NCBI GenBank assembly: GCA_902476295.1
Contig: CABSDC010000008.1
Span: 1 to 47,703, forward strand
Reading direction: 5' to 3'
Source of the DNA: SFTJ01 sp905210415
GTDB taxonomy: Bacteria > Bacteroidota > Bacteroidia > Bacteroidales > Muribaculaceae
DNA length: 47,703 nt
In this document: positions 33,335-43,000 of the stretch, in pieces
How positions within the stretch are numbered: the first letter of the stretch is position 1
Layout of the letters: each line of letters opens with the position of its first letter
Translations under genes and position numbers: made by a program
Notes under the pieces: generated by a model
What the model was told of the DNA's origin: nothing
Database searches by the model: none
What the model saw: only the letters and a program-made list of their open reading frames with translations

Positions 33335-35491
33335 ATGAAAGTTTATAAATCAAACGAAATCAAGAACATTGCCCTACTTGGCAGCAAAGGCTCAGGTAAA
33401 ACCACACTCGCTGAAGCAATGCTTCTGGAGTGTGGAGTTATAAAACGCAGAGGTACTATCGATGCCGGAAACACCGTTTGCGACTATTTCCCAGTTGAAA
33501 AGGAATATGGCTACTCAGTGTTCTCTACTGTGTTCTATGCAGAATTCTTAAATAAGAAGTTAAATGTAATCGACTGCCCAGGTAGTGACGACTTTGTTGG
33601 TAATGCTATCACAGCTCTCAACGTCACCGACTGCGGCGTTATATTAGTGGATGCCCAATATGGCGTGGAAGTAGGTACTCAAAACATCTTCCGCACTACT
33701 GAAGACGTTAACAAGCCTGTTATGTTCGCCGTTAACCAACTCGATGGCGAAAAGGCTGACTTCGAAAACACTTTGTCACAACTCCGTGAGACTTTCGGTC
33801 CTCGTGTAACTCCTGTGCAATACCCTATCAATGCAGGTCCTGGCTTCAATGCCTTTATCGACGTGCTTTTGATGAAGAAATACGAGTGGGGTCCTGAAGG
33901 TGGCGTTCCTACCATCAGCGAAATCCCTGCCGAAGAGCTTGAAAAAGCGAAAGAATTAAACGCAAAATTGGTGGAAGCTGCTGCCGAAAACGACGAAGGC
34001 CTTATGGACAAATTCTTCGATCAAGGCACTCTCACCGAAGACGAAATGCGTGAAGGCATCCGCAAGGGTCTTATCGACCGCAGCATTTATCCTGTATTCT
34101 GCGTAAGCGCACTCAAGGACATGGGCGTTCGCCGCATGATGGAATTCCTTGGCAACGTAGTGCCTTTCGTTAACGAAATGCCTCCAGTGCTCAACACTGA
34201 TGGCGAAGAAGTTAAGCCTGTTGACGACGCTCCTGTAAGCTTGTTCGTATTCAAGACAACTGTTGAACCACACATCGGCGAAGTTTCTTACTTCAAAGTT
34301 ATGCAAGGTGTGCTTAAAGCAGGAGCCGACCTCAATAATGCCGACCGCGGTTCTAAGGAACGTTTGGCTCAGATCTATGCCGTTTGCGGTCAAATCAAGA
34401 CTCCAGTTGAAGAACTCCGCGCTGGCGATATCGGCGCAACAGTGAAGATGAAGGACGTTCGCACTGGCAATACACTCAACGACAAAGCAATCGAACAACG
34501 TTTCGATTTCATCAAATATCCTGCTCCTAAATATCAACGCGCTATCAAGCCTGAGAACGAAGCCGATGCTGAAAAGCTTTCTGGTATCCTCACCCGCATG
34601 CACGAAGAAGATCCTACTTGGACCATCGAGCAATCTAAGGAGCTCAAGCAAACCATCGTTTCAGGACAAGGCGAATTCCACTTGCGCACTCTCAAATGGA
34701 GAATCGAAAATAACGAGAAGCTTAAAGTTGAATACCTCGAGCCAAAGATTCCTTATCGTGAGACTATCACTAAGGCAGCTCGTGCCGACTATCGTCACAA
34801 GAAGCAATCTGGTGGTTCTGGCCAATTCGGTGAAGTTCACTTGATCATCGAACCATACGTAGAAGGCATGCCAAAGCCTGACACATATCGTTTCGGTGGA
34901 CAAGAATTCAAGATGAACGTGAAGGACTGCCAAGAAATCAAGCTCGATTGGGGTGGCAAACTCGTCGTTTACAACTGTATCGTGGGTGGTGCTATCGATG
35001 CACGCTTTATCCCAGCTATCGTTAAGGGTATTATGGACCGCATGGAACAAGGTCCTCTCACTGGCTCTTACGCACGCGACGTAGTGGTTTGTATCTACGA
35101 CGGTAAGATGCACCCAGTTGACTCAAACGAAATCTCATTCCGTTTGGCTGGCCGCCACGCATTCAGCGAAGCATTTAAGAATGCCAACCCTAAGGTTCTC
35201 GAACCAATCTACGACGTGGAAGTGCTTATGCCAAGCGACCGCATGGGCGACGTGATGAGCGACTTGCAAGGACGCCGCGCAATCATCATGGGTATGACCA
35301 GCGAAAAAGGCTTTGAAAAGATTTCTGCGAAAGTTCCTTTGAAAGAAATGTCAAGCTACTCTACCGCTTTGAGTTCTATCACTGGTGGACGCTCTTCTTT
35401 CACTATGAAGTTTGCTTCTTACGAACTCGTTCCTGGCGACGTTCAAGAAAAACTTCTCAAGGCTTACGAAGAAAGTCAAGACGAGGATTAA
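33335..35491 (+). CDS. fusA2: Elongation factor G paralogue EF-G2 (GTPase-deficient type)
   Basis: A 718-residue EF-G paralogue with all five EF-G domains: G domain 1-about 285, domain II to about 400, then III, IV (SGGSGQFGEVHL) and V (AKVPLKEMSSYSTALSSITGGRSSFTM, positions only roughly placed). The G motifs depart from canonical EF-G. The P-loop is GSKGSGKTT (16-24) instead of A-H-I-D-A-G-K-T-T. Switch I has YGYSV (58-62) for R-G-I-T-I, replacing the Mg-binding Thr with Ser61. Switch II is DCPGSDDF with Ser84 for the catalytic His, and G4 is NQLD for N-K-x-D. This fits Bacteroides thetaiotaomicron EF-G2, reported to translocate ribosomes without GTP hydrolysis during starvation. Codon bias indicates strong expression. 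rprX follows after a terminator. Confidence 0.92.
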   Translation: MKVYKSNEIKNIALLGSKGSGKTTLAEAMLLECGVIKRRGTIDAGNTVCDYFPVEKEYGYSVFSTVFYAEFLNKKLNVIDCPGSDDFVGNAITALNVTDCGVILVDAQYGVEVGTQNIFRTTEDVNKPVMFAVNQLDGEKADFENTLSQLRETFGPRVTPVQYPINAGPGFNAFIDVLLMKKYEWGPEGGVPTISEIPAEELEKAKELNAKLVEAAAENDEGLMDKFFDQGTLTEDEMREGIRKGLIDRSIYPVFCVSALKDMGVRRMMEFLGNVVPFVNEMPPVLNTDGEEVKPVDDAPVSLFVFKTTVEPHIGEVSYFKVMQGVLKAGADLNNADRGSKERLAQIYAVCGQIKTPVEELRAGDIGATVKMKDVRTGNTLNDKAIEQRFDFIKYPAPKYQRAIKPENEADAEKLSGILTRMHEEDPTWTIEQSKELKQTIVSGQGEFHLRTLKWRIENNEKLKVEYLEPKIPYRETITKAARADYRHKKQSGGSGQFGEVHLIIEPYVEGMPKPDTYRFGGQEFKMNVKDCQEIKLDWGGKLVVYNCIVGGAIDARFIPAIVKGIMDRMEQGPLTGSYARDVVVCIYDGKMHPVDSNEISFRLAGRHAFSEAFKNANPKVLEPIYDVEVLMPSDRMGDVMSDLQGRRAIIMGMTSEKGFEKISAKVPLKEMSSYSTALSSITGGRSSFTMKFASYELVPGDVQEKLLKAYEESQDED

Positions 35492-35532
35492 TCTCGCAAA
35501 AAGCTTACAACAATTTAAAATTATTCAGTTAA

Positions 35533-35580
35533 CAGCCATATACGCATCCAATGCGTATATGGCTGATTTCATATATTTTA
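35533..35580 (+). terminator. Terminator of the EF-G2 gene
   Basis: A perfect 14-bp stem (35533-35546 with 35552-35565, CAGCCATATACGCA and complement), a 5-base loop and a weak U-rich tail (ATTTCATATATTTTA). Confidence 0.7.
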
Positions 35581-35665
35581 CAGCCCACAGACAACCATTT
35601 TCAAAAAAATCACTGGTTTTTCATCATTTTTCCTACTAAAACTTTTTGAATTTACATTTATTTGT

Positions 35666-35673
35666 TAAATTTG
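35666..35673 (+). promoter_or_regulatory. -7 element (TAAATTTG) for rprX-rprY
   Basis: TAAATTTG with TTTG 17 bp upstream (35645-35648). The leader of about 145 nt is very A/T-rich and contains two dyads (GTTA..TAAC near 35743 and GTTTATTAAAC near 35762). The rest of the 335-bp gap shows nothing else. Confidence 0.4.
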
Positions 35674-35826
35674 CATTGATTGTTAATTAACATATTTAGT
35701 TTAATATTATTAAAATCCTCTTTAGATTAAACATTCTTCAAAAAATGTTATCTAAGTAACAAGTTTATTAAACTTATATAATTAACATCAAAATTATTTT
35801 GTAACAACCCGAGAAGAGCAAACGAT

Positions 35827-37344
35827 ATGAAGAAATCCATAATTTGGCTTTTGACCATTGTGATGGCGAGTGCCTTCATAGGTTTCATATATGTACAAAT
35901 CACCTATATGGAAAATATGATCGAGATGCGCAACGCCCAGTTTTCTGAATCGGTGATGCGTAGCCTAAACAGCGTCTCGCAACAATTGGAGCAAGACGAA
36001 ACCAAATTCTTTTTGGAAGAAGACATTGCTGACCTTGGAGTGCTTTACCCAAACACCACAAACAGCGATTTCTCCTATACAATCCCTACCACAGATGGAT
36101 CAAAACAACTTCTCATAAAGGGCAACCTCAATAGTATAAAGGTAAAGAACACCGATTCCGACCAAGAGCAAATCGGAAAGAGTTTCAAAGACAAATATCA
36201 GAGCGTTCAAGAAACACTTAAAGGGCAATATCTTTATCAAAAAGGTCTCCTTAATGAGGTTATTTTAAATATTCTAAGCCAGTCAAGCAACCGCCCTATC
36301 GAGGAACGTGCCGACTCTGCTACAGTAAAGGCATATCTGATTCAGCAGTTGCAAAGCAATGGCCTTGACGTGCCTTTTGAATACGCATTGGTAAATCGCA
36401 CATCTGGCTTGATATACAAATCCGCAGCATTTAATGCCGAAAAGCAAGACGAGAGAAACACTTACACTCAAGTGCTTTTCCCCAACGACCCTATCGGACG
36501 AATGACATATCTGAAGGTGACATTCCCTACCAAAAAGAATGTAATCATCTCATCTATCAAATTCATGATTCCTTCATTTGTACTATCGTTCATCTTGCTT
36601 GTGATATTCATAGTCACTATCACAATCGCCTTCCGCCAGAAGCGACTCACTGAGATGAAAAATGATTTCATCAACAACATGACGCACGAATTTAAGACGC
36701 CAATTTCCACCATATCTCTTGCAGCACAGATGCTCAACGACGACAGCGTGCGCAAAAGTCCTACGATGCTACAACACATTTCTGGAGTAATCAACGACGA
36801 GACTAAGCGCCTTCGCTTCCAGGTGGAAAAGGTTCTGCAAATGTCGATGTTCAACCGCCAAAAAACGACCCTCAAGCTGCAGGATGTTGATGCAAATGCA
36901 CTAATCGACAACGTGGTGCACACCTTTAAAATCAAGGTAGAAAAATACGGAGGCTCAATCGAAACAAAACTTGATGCCGAAGATCCAATCGTCAATGTAG
37001 ATGAGATGCACTTCACCAACGTGATTTTCAACTTGCTTGACAATGCTGTGAAATATCGCAAAGAAGACACCCCTCTACACCTGAAAGTGACTACATGCAA
37101 TGTAGACGAGAAAATTCGAATCACTATCAGCGATAACGGCATTGGCATAAAGAAAGAAGATTTAAAACGCATTTTCGAAAAATTCTATCGCGTGTCTACC
37201 GGCAACCGCCACGACGTGAAAGGCTTCGGCCTCGGCTTGGCATACGTCCACAAGATGATCACCGAACTAAAGGGCACCATCGAGGTGGCAAGCGAATACA
37301 ATAAAGGATCAGATTTTATAATTACATTACCACTAATAAAATAA
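35827..37344 (+). CDS. rprX: Two-component sensor histidine kinase (RprX-like)
   Basis: A 505-residue inner-membrane sensor kinase. The first transmembrane segment is about 5-26, a large periplasmic sensor region spans 27-238, and the second transmembrane segment is about 241-266. There is no clear HAMP domain. The HisKA box NNMTHEFKTPIS carries the phospho-acceptor His287. The ATPase motifs are NVIFNLLDNAVKYR (N box), ISDNGIGI (G1) and GFGLGLAYV (G2). The response regulator starts 6 bp after its stop. The pair resembles RprX/RprY of Bacteroides; the symbol rests on that likeness and on location next to the EF-G2 gene, so it is moderately sure. Confidence 0.88.
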   Translation: MKKSIIWLLTIVMASAFIGFIYVQITYMENMIEMRNAQFSESVMRSLNSVSQQLEQDETKFFLEEDIADLGVLYPNTTNSDFSYTIPTTDGSKQLLIKGNLNSIKVKNTDSDQEQIGKSFKDKYQSVQETLKGQYLYQKGLLNEVILNILSQSSNRPIEERADSATVKAYLIQQLQSNGLDVPFEYALVNRTSGLIYKSAAFNAEKQDERNTYTQVLFPNDPIGRMTYLKVTFPTKKNVIISSIKFMIPSFVLSFILLVIFIVTITIAFRQKRLTEMKNDFINNMTHEFKTPISTISLAAQMLNDDSVRKSPTMLQHISGVINDETKRLRFQVEKVLQMSMFNRQKTTLKLQDVDANALIDNVVHTFKIKVEKYGGSIETKLDAEDPIVNVDEMHFTNVIFNLLDNAVKYRKEDTPLHLKVTTCNVDEKIRITISDNGIGIKKEDLKRIFEKFYRVSTGNRHDVKGFGLGLAYVHKMITELKGTIEVASEYNKGSDFIITLPLIK

Positions 37345-37350
37345 AAGATT

Positions 37351-38061
37351 ATGGAAGAAAGAGTTCGAATACTACTATGTGAAGATGACGAGAACCTCGG
37401 CATGCTCCTACGTGAGTATCTACAAGCAAAGGGCTTCAATGCCGATTTGTTTGCCGACGGCGAAAGTGGCTACAAAGCATTCCTCAAGGGCAAATACGAT
37501 CTTTGCGTGCTCGACGTGATGATGCCTAAGAAAGACGGCTTCCAATTGGCTCAAGAAATACGCACCGTAATCAGCGATGTACCTATCATATTCCTTACTG
37601 CGAAATCGCTCAAGGAAGACATCCTCGAAGGCTTCAAGATTGGCGCCGACGATTATATCACCAAGCCTTTCAGTATGGAAGAACTCGTATTTCGTATTGA
37701 AGCAATCTTGCGTCGCGTGAAAGGCAAGAAAGGCAAGGAAATCACTATGTATAAGATTGGCAAGTTCACTTTCGACACTCAGAAGCAAGTGCTTATGATT
37801 GACGACACTGCCACTAAACTTACTACTAAGGAATCTGAACTCCTCAGCCTGCTTTGCGCTCACGTCAACGAGATTCTCGAGCGCAACTTCGCCTTGAAGA
37901 CCATTTGGATCGACGACAACTACTTCAATGCTCGAAGCATGGACGTTTACATCACAAAATTGCGTAAGCACCTCAAGGCCGACCCTACTATTGAGATTAT
38001 AAACATCCACGGCAAGGGTTACAAACTTATCGCTCCAGAAATCGAAGCTAAAGCAAAATAA
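37351..38061 (+). CDS. rprY: OmpR-family response regulator (RprY-like)
   Basis: A 236-residue response regulator. The receiver domain is 5-120: acidic pair CEDDENL, phospho-acceptor Asp55 in CVLDVMMP, Thr in FLTAKS and Lys in ITKPFSMEEL. A winged-helix DNA-binding domain of the OmpR/PhoB type follows (about 130-230, ending DVYITKLRKHLKADPTIEIINIHGKGYKL). It is cotranscribed with the kinase and ends at a terminator 33 bp downstream. In Bacteroides and Porphyromonas RprY proteins are linked to stress responses; the targets here cannot be read from the sequence. Confidence 0.9.
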   Translation: MEERVRILLCEDDENLGMLLREYLQAKGFNADLFADGESGYKAFLKGKYDLCVLDVMMPKKDGFQLAQEIRTVISDVPIIFLTAKSLKEDILEGFKIGADDYITKPFSMEELVFRIEAILRRVKGKKGKEITMYKIGKFTFDTQKQVLMIDDTATKLTTKESELLSLLCAHVNEILERNFALKTIWIDDNYFNARSMDVYITKLRKHLKADPTIEIINIHGKGYKLIAPEIEAKAK

Positions 38062-38093
38062 CATTTGCTTTATCACTAACGATACACTCTATT

Positions 38094-38129
38094 AAATGCA
38101 ATATTCACCTTTGGATATTGCATTTTTTC
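38094..38129 (+). terminator. Terminator of rprX-rprY
   Basis: An 11-bp stem (AAATGCAATAT 38094-38104 with ATATTGCATTT 38115-38125), loop 10, then a T-run. Confidence 0.75.
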
Positions 38130-38148
38130 TTTTCATTCACTAATTTTG
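38118..38148 (+). promoter_or_regulatory. Promoter of plsC (TTG, 20 bp, TAATTTTG)
   Basis: TTG at 38118-38120 (inside the terminator stem), a 20-bp spacer and TAATTTTG at 38141-38148. The leader is about 70 nt. Confidence 0.5.
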
Positions 38149-38223
38149 TAGAAAGAATCACCCAACTGAGTTAGGGCTACAGCCAAATGTTGTCATTATT
38201 TTCAAAAATAAATTGTTAGACGC

Positions 38224-39216
38224 ATGAAGTTTTTATTTAAAATATACCAATACATTTTTGCACTTCCTATACTGGTATGCTTATCTGTCATCACTGCGAT
38301 AATCACCCTTATTGGCAGCCCGCTTTTCAGCCACCAATGGTGGGGATACTATCCGCCAAAAATATGGGCAAAGTGCTGGTGCCGCATGCTGTTTATCAAA
38401 GTTGAAGTGAAAAATCGTGAAAACATCAATCCTGATTCAGCCTACGTTTTCGTGGCAAACCATCAAGGTGCATTCGACATATTTGCAATCTACGGCTATC
38501 TCAACCACAACTTCAAGTGGATGATGAAGAAAAGCCTCCAAAACATTCCCTTCGTAGGATGGGCTTGCATAGCAGCCGGTCACATACTCGTAGACCGCTC
38601 TTCGGCTTCAGCCGTAGCAAAGACTATGGAGACAGCACGCAAGCGCTTGGCTAAAGGCATGTCGCTTGTGATTTTCCCAGAGGGCTCAAGAAGTAGGGAT
38701 GGAAAGATAAAGCAATTTAAGCGCGGAGCCTTTCGCCTTGCCACCGAGTTCAACCGCCCTATCGTGCCTGTCACCATCGACGGTTCTTTCAACATCATGT
38801 CGAGAGACTCTTACTACATCAATCCTGGCAAGATCATCCTCACCATACACAAGCCGATAGAGCCAACAACCGATATGGAACAAGCAATGAAGCAAAGCTA
38901 CAAAGCTATCGCATCGGCTCTACCCGATAGCGCAAAATGGTGCACTATCGAAAAAAACTTCGCACATATTATTCGGAATACTATTATTTGTCAAAATAAT
39001 TTTATAACTTTGCATTCGCAAAACAAAAAATTGCCTAGTGGTGTAATGGTAGCACTTCGGATTCTGGTTCCGCCTGTGAGGGTTCGAGTCCTTCCTAGGC
39101 AACAAAGCAAGACTTTGAGCAATCAAAGCCTTGCTTTTTGTTTTTTCCCCAATCCCCATCATCTCAAGCCAAATTTTGAATCACTCAATAATACATTAAT
39201 AATTTTCTCGTTTTGA
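38224..39216 (+). CDS. plsC: 1-acyl-sn-glycerol-3-phosphate acyltransferase; frame runs through tRNA-Gln
   Basis: Membrane acyltransferase making phosphatidic acid from lysophosphatidic acid. An N-terminal hydrophobic segment is about 10-32; NHQGAFD (H80, D85) is the catalytic H-x4-D motif and VIFPEGSRSRDG (about 149-160) the substrate motif. The recognisable domain ends near residue 235, the usual family size, but no stop follows: the frame continues for about 90 residues across the tRNA-Gln promoter, gene and terminator to 39216. That tail is not protein-like. An A7 run at 38951-38957 lies just where homology should end; adding one A would give a stop at about 38998, and removing one would give a stop soon after. 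So a sequencing or real frameshift is likely, and the true end is probably about 38940-39010. Confidence 0.8.
   Translation: MKFLFKIYQYIFALPILVCLSVITAIITLIGSPLFSHQWWGYYPPKIWAKCWCRMLFIKVEVKNRENINPDSAYVFVANHQGAFDIFAIYGYLNHNFKWMMKKSLQNIPFVGWACIAAGHILVDRSSASAVAKTMETARKRLAKGMSLVIFPEGSRSRDGKIKQFKRGAFRLATEFNRPIVPVTIDGSFNIMSRDSYYINPGKIILTIHKPIEPTTDMEQAMKQSYKAIASALPDSAKWCTIEKNFAHIIRNTIICQNNFITLHSQNKKLPSGVMVALRILVPPVRVRVLPRQQSKTLSNQSLAFCFFPNPHHLKPNFESLNNTLIIFSF
39005..39012 (+). promoter_or_regulatory. -7 element (TAACTTTG) for tRNA-Gln
   Basis: TAACTTTG, 19 bp before the tRNA. It is the same octamer as in the tRNA-Glu promoter. It lies inside the over-extended plsC frame, which argues that this stretch is not coding. 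Confidence 0.55.
39032..39102 (+). tRNA. tRNA-Gln (anticodon CTG)
   Basis: Complete cloverleaf: acceptor TGCCTAG with CTAGGCA, D arm GTGTAATGGTAGCAC, anticodon arm CGGA-TTCTGGT-TCCG with anticodon CTG (reads CAG), and T arm with GGTTCGAGTCC. The discriminator base is A, with no encoded CCA. A strong terminator follows directly. Confidence 0.95.
39104..39146 (+). terminator. Terminator of tRNA-Gln
   Basis: A 15-bp stem (39104-39118 with 39123-39137, one A-C mismatch), a GCAA loop, then TTTGTTTTTT. Confidence 0.8.
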
Positions 39217-39249
39217 AGAATTTTCGTAAATTTACCCAAAATTGGCGTC

Positions 39250-40053
39250 ATGAAAACATTCACCTTCGACTCTTTAGAACGATATAGCCGTTTTAGCGAT
39301 TTTCGTAATATCAAAAAACTGATTTGCAATAAGCCTTGGCGTGCCTTTACAGAGGATGCCGAGCAAGAGACATACACATTCATGCCTAACGGCAACGTGA
39401 TGATTGCATATCAAGGCAAGTCGCTCAAAGGCGCTTGGGCATACGACCCTAAAGCAAAATCCATCACACTATCAAGCAAATCACAAGACCACAGATTTAG
39501 CATTGTGTTCTTTGACACGGCTCTGATGGCCATGCGAGTAGATGGCGACACAAAATTTGCTTTTCTGGTGAATACAAGCAACGACAAGTTCTTCCAGCCT
39601 CAGCGCTATACCGACATCATCGGCTACTTCCGCAATATGGAAGAAGCGGAAGACAAAGATGTGGCAAGTGCGGCCATCAATCCCGATGCGATAACATCAC
39701 ACCGTTCTCCCGAATTTCAGCAGAAAGTGGAGCAAATACGCACCGAACGCCGCTTGCAGGACGAGGCAGAAGAATTGCGGCAACAACTCACAAAAGACAA
39801 TCGCCGCTATGGCAAGACTGTAGTCGTCACAATCGTTATCATCGTCTATGTGATATATTTCACGCTCAACTATTTCTCAAAAGGAATGTCATTTGGCGAG
39901 GCTATCATTGACGCCCTCACCTACGGCACAATCATCAACGTGGTGGTATGCCTGCTATGCATCAACATACTCGTGGAAAAGTTGCTCAACCTACTATGCA
40001 TCCGCACTTGGAAGAGAATGCACACCAATGATTTGAGAAACAAACATTTATAA
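39250..40053 (+). CDS. Hypothetical membrane protein with two C-terminal transmembrane segments
   Basis: A 267-residue protein I do not recognise. The first about 130 residues look like a small beta-rich soluble domain (TYTFMPNGNVMIAYQGKSLKG, GAWAYDPKAKSITL), reminiscent of a lipocalin-like or DUF-type fold, but with no signal peptide. A charged helical segment, probably coiled coil, spans about 155-187 (RTERRLQDEAEELRQQLTK). Two transmembrane segments at about 189-209 and 226-246 follow, with a basic tail (KRMHTNDLRNKHL). Topology suggests a cytoplasmic N-terminal domain tethered to the inner membrane. It lies 20 bp before the beta-galactosidase gene and may be cotranscribed with it. Confidence 0.75.
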   Translation: MKTFTFDSLERYSRFSDFRNIKKLICNKPWRAFTEDAEQETYTFMPNGNVMIAYQGKSLKGAWAYDPKAKSITLSSKSQDHRFSIVFFDTALMAMRVDGDTKFAFLVNTSNDKFFQPQRYTDIIGYFRNMEEAEDKDVASAAINPDAITSHRSPEFQQKVEQIRTERRLQDEAEELRQQLTKDNRRYGKTVVVTIVIIVYVIYFTLNYFSKGMSFGEAIIDALTYGTIINVVVCLLCINILVEKLLNLLCIRTWKRMHTNDLRNKHL

Positions 40054-40073
40054 CATAAAAACCAAATTCATCA

Positions 40074-43000
40074 ATGATTAAAGGACTAATCAAAGCATCT
40101 GTTTTGCCTCTTACTATGTTTTTTGCGGTGAACACAACTGCCCAAACATTCAAAGAGTGGCAAGACCCAAAAGTAAACCAAGTAAATCGCCTACCGATGC
40201 ATGCCAACTATTTTGCATTCGAGAGCGAACAAGCAGCAAAAATTGCCGACCGAACCAAATCAAGCAATTTCTTATCGCTCAACGGCATCTGGAAATTCAA
40301 TTGGGTAAAAGACAGCGACATGCGCCCTACCGATTTTTATCGCACAGATTTCAACGATAAAGGTTGGGATTCTATGCCCGTACCTGGCATTTGGGAACTT
40401 AATGGCTACGGCGACCCTCTTTATAAAAACGTAGGATATGCTTGGTGCAACCAATTCCGCAACAACCCGCCTTTTGTACCAATACAAAACAACCATGTTG
40501 GCAGTTATCGCCGCACTATCGATATTCCAGCTACTTGGAAGGGCAAACAAATTATTGCCCATTTCGGATCGGTAACATCCAACATCTACCTTTGGGTAAA
40601 TGGCAAATTTGTGGGTTATAGCGAGGACAGCAAACTCGAAGCAGAATTTGACCTTACACCATACCTCAAGCCGGGCAAAAACCTTATCGCTTTCCAAACC
40701 TTCCGCTGGTGCGACGGAACATATCTTGAAGACCAAGACTTCTGGCGTCTATCGGGCGTTGGCCGTGATTGCTATCTCTATACTCGCAACTCAAAAGCGA
40801 AACTCGACGATGTAAGAGTTACTCCAGACCTTGACGCAGACTATCTAAACGGTTCGCTTAACATCGAATTATCCACCACAAGCAACGTGAAGGTAGACAT
40901 CGACCTCAGCGACAAATCAGGCAAGAGCGTTGCTTCGCTTGCAAATTGCGGCAAGGGCAAACACTCTATCAAGGTTGACAATCCTCACAAATGGAGCGCC
41001 GAATCTCCCTACCTCTATACTGCCACATTCACCGTAAAATCAAACGGCAATGTAATGGAAGTAATTCCAGTAAAGGTGGGTTTCCGCAAGATTGAAATCA
41101 AGAATTCTCAATTGCTTGTCAACGGTCAACCTGTGCTATTCAAGGGTGCTGACCGCCATGAAATGGATCCTGACAACGGATACTATGTCACTCGCGAACG
41201 CATGATTCAAGACATTGAGATAATGAAGAAATACAATATCAATGCCGTGCGCACTTGCCACTACCCCGACGACAACGAGTGGTATAACCTTTGCGACGAA
41301 TATGGCATCTACCTCGTGGCCGAAGCAAATATCGAATCTCACGGTATGGGCTACGGCGAGGAAACTCTTGCGCGCGACGAGAACTACAAGTTGGCACACC
41401 TTGAGCGAAACATGCGCAATGTGCAACGAAGCTTCAATCACCCTTCTATCATATTCTGGTCGCTCGGCAACGAGGCTGGTTACGGCCCTAACTTTGAGGC
41501 TTGCTATGATTGGGTGAAGCGCGAAGACAGCAGCCGTGCAGTGCAATACGAACGCGCAGAACTCGACGACCATACCGACATCTTCTGCCCAATGTATTAC
41601 ACCTACGACGACTGTGTGAAATACTGCGAAGACGACACTAAAACTAAGCCTCTCATCCAATGTGAATATGCTCACGCTATGGGAAATTCCGAAGGCGGCT
41701 TTAAAGAATACTGGGACATAGTACGCAAATACCCTAAGTATCAAGGCGGTTTCATCTGGGACTTCGTCGACCAAAGCCTTCGTGGTAAAGGCAAAAGTGG
41801 CGTGGAAATCTACACCTATGGTGGCGACTACAATGCCTACGACGGCACGGATGGTAATTTCAACGACAACGGTCTCATCAGCCCTGACCGCGTACCAAAC
41901 CCTCATATGGACGAAGTCGGTTACATCTACCAAAACATCTGGACTGACCCTATCGACCTAAAGGCTGGCAAGATTTCTGTGATCAATGAGAATTTCTTTG
42001 TCGATCTATCGGCATATCGCATGCAATGGACTATCCTCGTAAATGGTGATGCCATCCAAAGCGGCATTATCGATGATTTGAAGGTGGCTCCTCAAGCCAA
42101 GAAGGAATACACTTTGCCATACAGCCTCAACGGCATCTGCAAGTGCAAGGAAGTCCTACTCAACATCGAGTTTATCCAGAAAAAAGCCGACGGTTTGATT
42201 ACAGCAGGTCAAGTGGTAGCTCGCCAACAACACACCATTCAAGCGTTCAAATCAAAAGCCCTCGCTTTGACTCCAAAGGGACAAACACCACAAGTGGTTG
42301 ACAATGACAACAACTACCTAATCATTAAGGGCGAAGATTTCAATGTGGAATTTTCTCGCGCAGATGGCTACCTAACTATCTATCGTGTGGCTGGACGTGA
42401 CCTGATTGAGTCGGGCAAGCAACTCACCCCTAACTTCTGGCGCGCTGGCACTGATAACGACTACGGAGCTGGACTACAAAAGCGCTACAAGGTTTGGAAA
42501 AACCCACAAATCAAGCTCAATGATCTCAAAGCCAACTCCGACAACGGCATCATCACCGTTTCTGCCGACTACGATATGCCTGAGGTAAGCGCAAAACTTG
42601 CTATCACCTATGCCATCAACGGCAACGGCGAAATCAAGGTTACTCAAGCAATGACCACAACGGCTGGCGCTGAGGTTTCTGATATGTACCGCTTTGGCAT
42701 GCAACTGCCTATGCCTTATCACATGGAATACAGCAAATATTATGGTCGCGGCCCTATCGAAAACTATATCGACCGTCACAACTCTACTTTTATCGGCAAA
42801 TACACTCAGACTGCCGACGAACAAGCATATCCTTATATCCGTCCACAAGAGACAGGGACAAAGAGCGAAATGCGTTGGTGGAAACAGGTCACTAAGGGCG
42901 GCAAGGGTTTACTTGTCACAGCAGAAAAGCCATTCTATGCTTCGGCGCTTCACTACTCTATAGAATCGCTCGACGAGGGTGACGAAAAGCGCAATGCCCA

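Noticed and set aside
33956..34651. Open frames antisense to the EF-G2 gene
   Set aside because: Again a codon-bias shadow of a strongly expressed gene; no family motif and no start context.
41136..41933. 265-codon open frame antisense to the beta-galactosidase gene
   Set aside because: It overlaps the catalytic barrel of the GH2 enzyme and shows only Val/Ala-rich shadow sequence.
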